A stretch of 64,000 bases of DNA from Mesaphorura yosii. Its lineage: Eukaryota > Arthropoda > Collembola > Poduromorpha > Tullbergiidae. Position 1 is the stretch's first letter, and each line of letters begins with the position of its first letter. The translations under genes and the position numbers were made by a program. The notes beneath the pieces are model-generated. The model was not told where the DNA came from. It did not search any database and saw only the letters and a list, made by a program, of their open reading frames with translations. This document shows positions 37,001 to 46,737 of the stretch, one piece after another. The stretch is from contig WIXG01000035.1 in the NCBI GenBank assembly GCA_009869945.1, positions 62,001 through 126,000 on the forward strand. Direction: 5' to 3'.

Positions 37001-40000
37001 GCCTGGCAGCAGGCATCGCTGTGGCGATGGCCATTCCGCAGTACGATGACGATGATGAAGGTGGCTTTGGAGGTGGTGGCGACGGTGGTTTTGGAGGTGG
37101 TGGTGACGGTGGATTCGGTGGTGGCGCGCCTCACGGCCCTGGAGGACCTGGAGGGTTCGGAGGAGGTAGGTTGTGATGAGATTTCTGTCTCAAATTGTAT
37201 CAGCACTGGCCTCACATGTTGATCCTTTTTCAGGTGGTGGTAGCCCGCACGGCGGAGGTGGATTTGGAGGAGGAGGTGGCGGTTTCGGAGGTTAGAATCA
37301 TTGGTGTCGAGTGCTTTACCCTTGCGAAGGTTCAGTCGCAATAATTGACTTACCCGTTTTAGGTGGTGCTCCTCACGGATTTGGAGGTGGTGACTTTGAA
37401 GGAAGTCCACACGGTGGTGGTGGCGGTGGCGGCGGTGGTTTCGGAGGTTTGTGTTATATTATACTAAGCAAATGGGATATTCGCATGACTTCACGTTTGA
37501 CTTCGTTCTCTTAAGGTTTCGGAGGTGGTGACTTCGAAGGTGCTCCGATTAGCGGCGGCGGTGGTGGCAGTCCTCACGGAGGTTCTTTCTTTGCTGCCTC
37601 TCCTGGCGGAAGCTCAGGCGGTAGCTTCGGAGGAGATTTTGGTGGCTTTGGAGGTGGTGCGCCAGCGAGCTTCCACGGCGCAGCGTCCCAACAGAGCCCA
37701 GCCATTCCGTCTGGAGGTGGTCTCGAATTCATCCCATCCCGTGGAGTTGGTGGACGCGGTGGACCAAGCCCGTACGCATCAGCTCAACCAGCTGCTCGCC
37801 CTTACGCACAGCCAGGTGCGAATCCCTACGCCCAACGTTATTCACCGCAACCCTACTCCGCTGGGTCTAGAGATTTCGACTATTAGAACCCATCAGCCAT
37901 TTTAGAATGAAAATTTTAGTTTCATTCTGTTCTTCTCTTCCTACTAGTGTTTAATGTTCTCAGTATTTTGTGTTTGTTTTTATTGAGCATGAGTATCCTC
38001 ATGATGTTAGACACCGAAATTCCTTCTGTGATCAGGAATACACACAAATATCAAACGTTTAGGTTGTCAGTCTAGTCTCTAAAATTAACCGTGCATAGCT
38101 GAAGAATTCAGACGCAGTGTAGGAAGTTCGAAACTCAAATGCAATTTGGGCATGCTCTAAAATCAGACACACTTTTGTGCAAATGCGGAAAGCAACCTTA
38201 CACGTGTGAATGGGAATGACCTTTCAGCGTATTTCTTTGTTTTACAAAATAAATCTGATTGTCTCCAAATGTGCTTGGTACTGGTTGTACCTTTGAGAAG
38301 ACACAGCACATGACATACATAGGAATCAGAATCGTTTCTTACCTGTTCAGCCTTCAGTGTCAGTTCGATGAAAATCTGCTGCAGCTTCTCGTTGACATAA
38401 TTTATACAAAATTGCTCGAACCCATTTTGCTGAAATATTTCGAAGCCATAAATGTCTAAGATTCCAATAGTTAAGCCATTGGCTTCTGTTTTCATGGCGG
38501 TGTTCACTCGCTGTAGGAATCGACACCAATGTTAGTGCACATAGCATTTATCAATATGAGTACAATGCAGCCAGCCATTGTGCCAACTTACCTGAACCAG
38601 ATAATCGAACAGTCTCGAGTACAAAGCCTTCGCTAAGGCATCCCTTGTATAAATAGCCTGTTCGAGACCCAACGTAACTTCAATCTTATCGTCCGCTTGT
38701 CGTCCGGCTCTCACATCCATTGTGCGACTAATCAATTTGGTGGCCAGATATTCCACTTCAACATCAAGGAGAGTCGCAGGGTACGCTAAGGCTGTTCACG
38801 CAATGATCAATAAATCATTTTCAACTCACATTTCCTGAAACCATTGGAATTCTACCCACCTTGCCGATCATTGATGCTTGCATAGTTTCCGTCCTCATGA
38901 AAGTCCGTGTTCCCCAAGTGCAGGACACCGGCGACAACTTGAAATATGTCATTCTGCTCATGTGGTGACAATCCAATTATTTTCATGGCTGAAAGATAAT
39001 TTGAAATATAGACAGGGACTTCATAATTTTTGGATGCACTTGTGAAACGTGAGGATCTGGAGCAAGTCTGAAAGAAATTACCTCGCAATGTCTCTTGGAA
39101 GTCGTGAGCATCGTTCGTTCCCTCCACGCGGAAGCAAGAGCTCTGATTGAGATAGTAGAAATAGTCTGGTTGTGTCAAGCAAAGTTCCGCTGTCGAAATA
39201 AATTAGAATTCAGTGAGTTAGTGGCCTGAGAATAAGAAGCATCAAAATGTGGTCTTACATTTCATCGAGTCAGTGGATCCGGCACATAATTGATAGAAAA
39301 TATGGAAACTCCTCTCAAGTGGGTTAATTGCAACGACCCGAGATTTTTCCAATAGAAAGTTGGAAATCTTTCCTCCGGAAGGCTGTCCCCCTCGGCCGAA
39401 TTGAATCTCAACATACTTGCCCTGTCCAAGAAAAGTGCAGCTTAAACATGGTCAATCATTGGAAGATTTTCATGCTATTTCAATCAAGCTTACAAATCGA
39501 CTAGAATTATTATTCCGAACAGTCTTCGCATTTCCAAACGCCTCGAGAAGTGGGTTTGACTCTAAAATGACATCTTTGATGTGTTGCACCGTTGCGCCAC
39601 CGCCAGACACTCTCGCGATGTAGTTCATGATATACTTCGCTCCGACGGTTTTGCCCGCTCCGGATTCACCACTGAAGTCATTAGGGTTATTCGATCAATT
39701 ATCATAATTTCGTTACAATGTGTGGCTGGATGAGGAATTCAACTTCTTTGAAAATTCATTAATAAACACTAACCTGATAATTACACATTGATTCTCGTTG
39801 TCAACCAGCATGTTTCTGTACATATTATCAGCTACTGCGTAAATATGTGGTGGGTTCTCGTACTGAGCCTGTAATTATGAAATACGCTGAATGAATATCA
39901 ATGCAAACATAAATCCATTCATAGTCATCCAAGTCAGCCATTCATGTCTGGAAGACCCAACTTCAGTGTTTGAAGTGCATATCATGAATATTTTCACGTA

Positions 40001-40294
40001 CTGCTCCCTGATACAGGTTAATCTCTTTGTCACTGAAGTAAGGGAGTTGCTTGAACGGGTTCACCGAGACGAGGACGGGTCCTATGTACGTCTAGAATTA
40101 CAAAGGAGATAGAAAGCCACTAATTTCAGGTTTCTGATGCGTAGCTTTGTTTGTTCGGAAGTACATACGAATATCCAGTCATCCATATAGCGTTTCTTCA
40201 AGTTGTCCACAATATGGTCTTCTGCGATCTTGGTCAGCAGTACCATATCATCCACTCCGGACACCTTCACATTCGTCGACTGCCAATGGTAAAC
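31040..40294 (-). CDS. MYO1E: Unconventional myosin I, long-tailed (1e/1f type)
   Basis: This is an actin motor linking membrane to the cytoskeleton, acting in endocytosis and phagocytosis. The first recognised exon starts at 40294 ([21 protein letters not shown]) and is phase 0; the short exon with the start codon lies further upstream and was not found. Motor landmarks in order: [14 protein letters not shown]; the P-loop GESGAGKT at 39670-39647; NNNSSRFGKY (switch I); [20 protein letters not shown] (switch II); GFIIHHYAG; and [19 protein letters not shown] converter and one IQ-like helix follow near 33100. The tail has TH1 ([48 protein letters not shown]), a Pro/Gln/Asn-rich TH2, and an SH3 completed by a final exon with [20 protein letters not shown] and a TAA at 31042-31040. 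The intron 38340-34373 is unusually large and contains other genes. Confidence 0.94.
35394..35615 (+). CDS. Candidate small secreted protein nested in a myosin intron
   Basis: The 73-codon ATG frame begins with a strong signal-peptide pattern ([20 protein letters not shown]) followed by small residues. The remainder has one Cys, several Arg/Asn and no recognised domain. CATAAAAT at 35346-35353 and GCAGTC at about 35379 sit roughly at TATA and initiator distances, giving a leader of about 15 bases. A donor-like GTAACT within the frame means it could be a first exon. No family is recognised. Confidence 0.35.
   Translation: MSRKVNFPVLYIVIIIALLCQAALMVVNSFSAQLLVTSLRHFNHSVSNRACDTVSPRFRAQLVFKNWQPVSFN
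36402..36527 (+). CDS. Candidate 41-aa single-pass membrane micropeptide
   Basis: ATG at 36402 gives MEMNPIF followed by a hydrophobic run ([20 protein letters not shown]), then ALLSRVII and a polar KESQQ end. This is the layout of small one-pass membrane peptides: a short polar head, about 25 hydrophobic residues with aromatic belts, and a charged tail. It lies on the strand opposite to the myosin intron. No promoter was identified and there is an in-frame stop 12 codons upstream of the ATG. It matches no small protein that I can name. Confidence 0.35.
   Translation: MEMNPIFWAFHGFIAFLALFAVYWGAIALLSRVIIMKESQQ
36766..36800 (+). promoter_or_regulatory. TATA box and initiator of the glycine-rich gene
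   Basis: TATATAAA at 36766-36773 and TTCAACA with its A at 36797 are 31 bp apart, the standard TATA to start distance. The leader to the ATG at 36899 is about 100 bases. Confidence 0.65.
36899..37886 (+). CDS. Glycine-rich secreted protein, cuticle-like, nested in myosin intron
   Basis: Five exons (36899-36919, 36997-37165, 37234-37290, 37363-37446, 37516-37886) join in frame to 233 residues. A seven-codon first exon (MNKGLFW) plus the next codons form a signal peptide ([12 protein letters not shown]), a gene layout common in structural secreted proteins. The mature part is GGFGGG and GGGAPHG/SPHGGG repeats with a short Asp-rich start, ending in a Tyr/Pro/Ala-rich tail ([15 protein letters not shown]). 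Introns 2-4 are all phase 1 and each follows a TTCGGAG or GGAGGAG word, so the internal exons are interchangeable modules. It runs antisense to the host myosin. It is likely a cuticle, silk-like or adhesive component; which one is not shown by sequence. Confidence 0.85.
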
Positions 40295-43200
40295 CTGAGA
40301 ACAAAAGAAGATGAGTTTCGGACGGACGCCAAAACTATTAACTAGCAAATGGCATTTCCTATTCCGCGCTAAACGATTGACTGATTCAGCATACATTAGT
40401 TTCAGTTCAGGTCAACGTCCAGTGCAATTCCATCAACTAACCGCGTAAAAGAATGAATCTACAAAATCAAAACCTATAAAATTTTGAAACTACGTTCAAC
40501 GAATTGAGACTAGTTAATTTTTTAATTCCCAGCCGTGAAGCGCAGAATTCCGGGTATGCTCATCATTTTATTGTAACAAATACGGCTGGCTCATTGAGTT
40601 CCCAGAACCCAAGGAGTATTTTTATGAGGATTACCATTTTGCCGATTGATCCTTCAATATTTCACCAAATTCCGCCTTGATTTAGCTGTCGCGTCACGGA
40701 AAGTATCATTCACTGTCAAATAAAGCCAACTACAATTCTTAACACCAGTGAGACTGGAACAGCCTGAGGAAACTTCCAGTACTTCCAAAAAATGATCGCA
40801 TTCACTGCACTGCACCAGACACTTAAAATTAGTACACAGGCTAGAACTGGAACTAATGAGTCCCGAGCTGCACGCTGTTTTGTGAACTGCAAATTCTGCT
40901 TGACTCAGCAATGAGTATTTGCAAAATGCATCATGGTTAAAGCAGCCTCGTTGCTGCGTGCTGAGTCATAAAATTTTTGATAGCTAATTATGCACACTTT
41001 CAAAGTCGCTAGCGTGAGCAGTGTTGCTGATAATGATAGGATTTCTCAGTGAGTTGTGTGTCCCATCGACGTACACGCTGTATAAATCAATGGATTGAGG
41101 CAGTTAAGGCACCTGGAACGAACAAAAATGTGCACAATGAAATCACCAGACACTTGCTGTCGCAATTTGTTATCAGTAAAGTAGCTTATAGTATAAATAC
41201 AACTGAAATGAACTGGATAGTGTAGCGCGTGTGTACGAACTATGAACATAAATATCAAATAATCGCTAACTAGCTCGCACTCGAACGCAGCCTTGCGTTA
41301 TTTTGAGGGAAAAGTGATAAAAATGCGAGACCACAGTTACAAGGCCAGTTAATGTGCAGAGGCAAAAATGCGAGGCCGCAAACACCAAAACGAAACTTCT
41401 TCTCTTATTCCTGACTTGATAATAACAAAAACATTACGCGGTAGAAAGTTTCAATGACAAAAGGACTCGTGGTTGAACATTTACTGTGGTTAATCAATTT
41501 TTAAATTGAGCAACGCAAAGCATACCATTAAAGAGCAGGAATATTAAATGGTGTTCTTGACTTCACCCAAGCCAAAAGTGGAAATAGCCAACTCGAGTCA
41601 ATTTCGGCCACACACAAAACACAAACACAGAACAGAGCTTTTTAATGAATTGCTAAACTGACCATTGACACATGGGCGTTGTGACTCGAGACAATGAAAC
41701 TTAATCACTTGACCAGACCAAACCTAGCTCGTATGTATGAAATCTGTCGCCTGTCTGAAGCGCGTAGCACCTGTCGGATGTAATTACTGTGGCAGATTAG
41801 TAGCAGAGTCTTGCTAGTGCAACCGTGCCCAGTCCTTGTCAAACAATGACCTGTTCGTTGTCCATTTATGTACTTTGTTACGTAGTCAATTGGAAATGGA
41901 TATCCAAACACCAACACAAACACAAGCTGACAAAACCTGAAATGCACCTTGGCTTAGCAGGGCAAGCGTTATTATGATTCATCATCAAAGAGTGAATCAC
42001 GTCCTGTGTGCTGTGCTGTGCCGCAGCGTGTACGTAATCGTATTCCCTTTTGCATGAATTGAGTGAAGCAACATTAATCACCATATTAAGAATCACTCGG
42101 GGCTGTAGTACAATTTCTTGCACAGCCATTGCCACACGACGGTGCTCGGCAATACGCAAAATCCCATTTCGCAACTCGTGTTGCAAATTTAGACTTAGTC
42201 TACAGGCAAAACTAAAAACTGTGTGTTACATGAGATTACAGCGCTTGTTCTTCTTTTGGAGTCTTGAACTCTATGCGTTTCGTGTCTGAAGTTTTTGCAC
42301 GCAGTAATTTAACAATAATAAACATCTTCTTTCAGTGTGCAGAAATCTCACGAGTTGCTTGACTCTGACTTTTGCACATTGAACTGAGGGTCTGAACTGA
42401 ACTCCTTTCTGAGCCGTGGTCTCCAGATTGAAGCACGAATTTTTATTTGCCTTTTCATCGTACATCATTAAACTAAATTAAGACTCTTTTCAATTACACG
42501 CACGTTTGAGCAGCGCTATTTTACTGATAATGTGGTGAGATGAAGAATGAGTAAAGTATGCACAAGGGAAGAAAACGTTGAGCGAAATATTTTGCAATAT
42601 TGCACGCATTTTCGCACACGAGAAGAAGTTTCCTTTTATAGATTATTATGAGTGGTTCATGATAGTACAGCAAAGAGAACCTAGTTGTTGAAATGAATGG
42701 TACTTCTTCTGAAAGATGTTACGGTTCTGTTCGCAAGCCGCTCTCATCATAATACTTGCAGTTTTAATGTTACAGTTGAGAAAGCCCATTAACAGAGTAA
42801 CCGATTTGCATTTATGCCATATGCCTCACGGCGCTAATAAAAATTGCATACCCAGCAAAGGTGAAAGATGAACACGTGTCAAAGCTACCTAATAATAGCC
42901 CTGTGGCGTCTGGCAATGACAATGGAAAACGAAACCGTCGGCAGGGCAGATGAATAAGTAATTAGAGAGTCGCTCGACAGTCGGCATCTTCAACGCGAAT
43001 GCTTAACGACAAGAAAGCTGAGACTGAAGAATTATACGGCGGCTGAGCGATAATGTTTCCAAACCAGTGAAGCTGACATTGAAATTTCTATTTCTATTTA
43101 CATCGTAATTGGTGAGCGAGCAGCTCGAGAGTCGTTTGGCTACTCGGAATTCATTGAGTTCTAGTCAAGCAGCCAGATGCTAATCTAACGTTAATTATTA

Positions 43201-43684
43201 ATCTCCACAAACTTCGTCTCGTGGGAAATCATCCTTCATTGTTTGGTTCATGCTCGTCGAGTATTCAAATACTCTGTAGAGTCCGTAATCGCTTCGTTCC
43301 CACAGAACTCTGCTTTTACCAGTTGTATAGTTTGTTGAAGTGAAGGGGTATCGTGGAACTCTGGTCTCGGTACTTAGAGCTCAGTGCAAATCAGCACACG
43401 CATCTGCGTCCAATCTAAAATTAGATTAAGCTTTGTATCAAGCGAGCGGACAGAGGTTTCTGCACCCATCGCATTCTGGCACGGTATGAATATAATTGGC
43501 AAAGTCGCACATGGCTACGTGATCTCGCTTTATTTCCAAGTCGCAAATTCTCTGCTGTCCCTTCCTATATGCACTTGTAAAGTTGTGTTGTGATTGTGAA
43601 TTATGAGTTTTTCCATTTACAAATTCAATCCCTAAAATTGAATCTATTTAATTTTCATGAGGTGTTGGAAAGTATAATATAGTC
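40295..43684. other. 3.4 kb: myosin upstream region and first intron, ABRA promoter side
   Basis: The missing myosin start exon should lie here or further right, but no ATG-plus-donor on the minus strand was convincing. The region is AT-rich. A palindromic GTATAAATAC occurs at 41191 and an imperfect palindrome GAGTATT-CA-AATACTC near 43260. No ORF has support. Confidence 0.4.
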
Positions 43685-44349
43685 ATGGATCCTTCCACAT
43701 CAAGCCAAGATCAAGGCCAGGTTAAAATTTATGGCAACTCTAAACTTTCTGACAGAGTGAGCGCGTTCCAGCAGAATGTGGTTGAGAAACAATCAAAATT
43801 CAGCCGTGGAGCGCCATCGCCAGCGAAAACTGTCTCCAGTACCAATAAAGTTGCAGCCAATTTCAACTCTTCAGGTACCGCCAGACAGAAGAAGGCCGTC
43901 GATCTTAACGACCCAAAGTAAGTCTGTGAAAGCCCTTTATAATGACAACTATTTTCTTATCTTACCATTCTCCGCTTTGCAGCTACGGTAGGCCCGTCGA
44001 AGGCAGTAAAACAGACAAACGTGGGAAGGCAGCCGCAGCTCACATCGGTAATGAGATTCATCAGCTCTGCTCCATCATTAAAGAGTATGGGAAGGAAGTG
44101 TACGATCCTGAAGATCCCACCAACGGACCATACTACATGATAACGTTCAAGGAACTGTTCGACATGTACCAAGTGATTTCGAATAAAGTTGTCGGCTGTC
44201 TGCTGCGGGCGAGAAAACATGGACTGGTGGACTTTGAGGGAGAAATGCTGTTCCAAAGAAGAGATGACAACGTAATCATCACCCTCATTGTTGATCCAAA
44301 CTTGATTCAAGCAGACCAAGACTCTACGGCATGTGTCAAAACACACTGA
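43685..44349 (+). CDS. ABRA: Actin-binding Rho-activating protein, costars domain
   Basis: ABRA/STARS-type proteins bind actin and promote Rho-SRF signalling; the costars domain alone is found in ABRACL. Two exons, 43685-43917 and 43983-44349, give 199 residues. The N-terminal 90 residues are disordered and basic (SDRVSAFQQNVVEKQ, KFSRGAPSP), with a DRVSAFQ motif resembling actin-binding segments. The C-terminal part is the winged-helix costars domain: HIGNEIHQLCSIIKEYG, then YYMITFKELFDMYQVISNK and VVGCLLRARKHGLVDFEGEM, ending VIITLI. The match to the domain is very strong. Its 3' end overlaps that of the cystine-knot gene on the other strand. Confidence 0.92.
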
Positions 44350-44398
44350 TCTTGATTCTAAAGTGTGAAGATGACCTCGGAGTCTCAAAATCATTGTC

Positions 44399-44425
44399 TT
44401 TATTTTCTACGTCATCTTGAATAAA
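44399..44425. terminator. Crossed poly(A) signals of ABRA (+) and the 44472 gene (-)
   Basis: AATAAA for ABRA is at 44420-44425. The reverse-strand AATAAA for the minus gene is at 44399-44404. The signals cross over, so the transcripts overlap tail to tail. Confidence 0.55.
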
Positions 44426-44471
44426 ATCTAATCTCACATGAATTGTTTGGGATCCGCAAGATGTTACATTT

Positions 44472-45052
44472 TCATTTTTCGGCCTTCTCAGTGCATTTGC
44501 CACTTTCGCATTTGTCTGAACAACACTGATTACCGAACTCGCAGGTGGCAGCACCAGGCTGAAAATTACAAAATAGATTGGAATCTCTACTAAATCTCGT
44601 CTTTTTATAGTTGAAGCGTTCTTACCAGGCAAAGCACATTGAACGGAATCTTACATCGAGCTTTTGGCCCATTTCCAGACAGCTGAGAAAGAATATTAAG
44701 AAATTATTCCACGAAATTGTGCCTGCGCCAGTGAAGCAGGAAATTATTCATAAGAGAGGCCGACCTCGATGGTCTCCATCACCGCCAGCGGGACTTCGGC
44801 CCTTTGTGCCAATTTGAAGATTCCAGGCTTCTCACCACAGCCTTTGAATATTAGCCCCGACTCCACCACTGGAGCATGGATTATTGTTTGCAGTAATAAA
44901 ATGGCGAACATCTGCCATAAAATCAACCCGCACCCGGCATGACGCCCGGTTCTGAAGATATATTGCATTAGGAAGTTTGTTTTGAGACAAAGTAAATAAA
45001 AACTAATGGTACTCCCGTCAAGATTGGCTTACCCTTGAAAAGAAATTATCAT
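44472..45052 (-). CDS. Small secreted cystine-knot-like (ICK) peptide
   Basis: Four exons (45052-45033, 44951-44836, 44660-44626, 44558-44472) join in frame to 85 codons by my splice model. An alternative start, the ATG in exon 2 (MFAILLLQTII), gives a shorter precursor with a better signal peptide. The mature part has eight cysteines. The last six are spaced C-x6-C-x5-CC-x3-C-x4-C, the classic inhibitor cystine knot pattern, preceded by a C-x2-C pair. The last exon, with five Cys, ends in Glu/Lys. Such knottins include protease inhibitors, antimicrobial peptides, neuropeptide-like hormones and venom peptides; nothing here decides between them. The weakest step is the acceptor of exon 3 (CCAAAAG), chosen because it keeps the frame. 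A TATA box lies upstream. Confidence 0.6.
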
Positions 45053-45180
45053 TGTGCTGGATGCTGTGGCAGTGCTTCTGTGGACAAGAGCCGAGTTTCG
45101 GAATGCTGGCGACTTTTTGCTTTACTTGCTCTTTTCTTTCCTGTCTTCACGTCTACCAATTCCACGGCCGGCGAGCCCGG

Positions 45181-45189
45181 TTTTATATA
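45181..45189 (-). promoter_or_regulatory. TATA box of the 44472 secreted peptide gene
   Basis: It reads TATATAAAA on the minus strand, 137 bp before the first ATG at 45052. No consensus initiator is seen at the expected distance. Confidence 0.5.
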
Positions 45190-46436
45190 GTCTCTTACTT
45201 CTGCGGCACGGACAGAAAATTACAACAAATGAGGTGTTTAGCGAGCTCGTAGAGTTGAGAATTGTCTTGCAAAAGGTTGTGTCCTGAAATTTCAAGGCTG
45301 CAAATATTGCCGTATTGGAAAAGCTGAAGTCCTGCTCTTGATTGGTTGAAATAGATCATCCATTCTGTTTATATTTGCTTCGGTGGTGGCTGCTATCTCA
45401 AATTCGCCTTCATATTATGCCTTAATGGGGAGTCGTTGAACGATAATTTCTTAAAATTGTTAATTGGAGTCATATTAATCTCTCTCGAGAACCCGGGCCT
45501 ATGGAAATGTCCAGCCCAAAGTCGATCTTATCAGTTTTTTGTGGTCAACATATGAGATAGTGGTCAAAGTCGTCCAAGTTCCGGACTGAAAGTCTTACGT
45601 GCTCAAACTCAAGTAACATTTTCATTTGCAAAGTGGTTTCAAAAAGCCTCGTCATTCAGCACATTCACTCAATCGGATTTGAAAAGGGCCTTCTTAGTCT
45701 AATGCAGCCAAACATAAGATGCAAAAATTCGCTTGGCACGGGATATATATCGCCGGCAATAAAAAAGAACTTTCAGGGTTTCGATTCATCCGTCATATCC
45801 TACGCGTGGCCAACTCGAAATAACTTTCAAATCATAGCGCAGCTGTCCTAGCATTCAATAACATGATATCTAATCCTTATATAATATTGCTATTGGTACA
45901 ATGCGAAGACCTTTCACAAATGATGAAGTGATTATGAGAATTCCTTCAACTGCGAGGTGAGATCTAGAAAGAGGGATTTATTACACTTGTTGGTTTCTGG
46001 AGTGTACGGACGGACTGATCTTAGTAATATTACAACAAATCCATAATACCTTCTTCATGGGCTGCTTCTATTAAACGAAAGGATTCAGGAGGAATTTGTT
46101 GAACAAACACAACATACGAGTAAGAAAGTGTAAACGTAATATTTGGTCATGTTGGGATGATTGAATGAAAGTCTTTGTCGGAGGCACTCCGTACTTGAGA
46201 AAGTTGTCAGCAGGAAAGCTGGGAAATGAACACAATTTTTTTTATCTCTTTTGGTTTCTCCACAAAAACTGTGCAAAAGCAAGCTGAATGAAAATCAATG
46301 TAAGTACGTCGTAAAGTAACGTCGTGTGAAGTAGCAGCCGGACTCCAGCTTGCCTGATTCGCTTTCTCTACTGCCCTTGCCATTCACATAAAAAGTTCCA
46401 GATCCTCTCATTTCTGCTTTAGTTCCAGCCAGGGCA
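45190..46436. other. 1.2 kb divergent intergenic region
   Basis: This is the upstream region of the secreted peptide gene (-) and copine 1 (+). ORFs are short and unsupported. No repeat was seen. Confidence 0.45.
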
Positions 46437-46470
46437 TATAAATAGCACATTCCGGGATTCTGTGTTCATA
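46437..46470 (+). promoter_or_regulatory. TATA box and initiator upstream of copine 1
   Basis: TATAAATA at 46437-46444 and TTCATAG with its A at 46468 are exactly 31 bp apart. The transcript would reach an ATG at 46491 first and the copine ATG at 46738 second. Confidence 0.6.
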
Positions 46471-46490
46471 GTAGAGTCCGGGCCTTGGAA

Positions 46491-46676
46491 ATGGAAATAC
46501 CCTCGTGGTCGACTTCTGGAGAGAAGAATAAAGGCAAAGTTGAGAAATCTAAAATTGAAATTACAGACGTAGCACGAAATGCAGCGCATCCGAGATTTGA
46601 GTTGGATTATCTGTTTTTCGTCGGATTAAAATCGATATTCGCTTCGTTCTGCTCGTTCACAACTTTCACAATGTGA
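46491..46676 (+). other. Upstream ORF between the copine 1 promoter and its start
   Basis: The frame starts MEIPSWSTSGEKNKGKVEKS and ends in a hydrophobic stretch before a TGA. It is out of continuity with the copine start at 46738, so it is either an upstream ORF or an alternative first exon with an undetected donor. No family match. Confidence 0.3.
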
Positions 46677-46737
46677 TTCCTCTATCGTAGAATCTTCAAA
46701 AATAACAGTCAAGACTTGTACAATCTCGAAACAAAAC

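Noticed and set aside
36847-37410. 187-codon minus-strand frame opposite the glycine-rich gene
   Set aside because: It is the complement of Gly-rich codons and crosses three introns of the real gene.
41192-41200. TATAAATAC as a promoter
   Set aside because: It is palindromic, so strand is undefined, and no initiator or ORF follows at the right distance on either strand.
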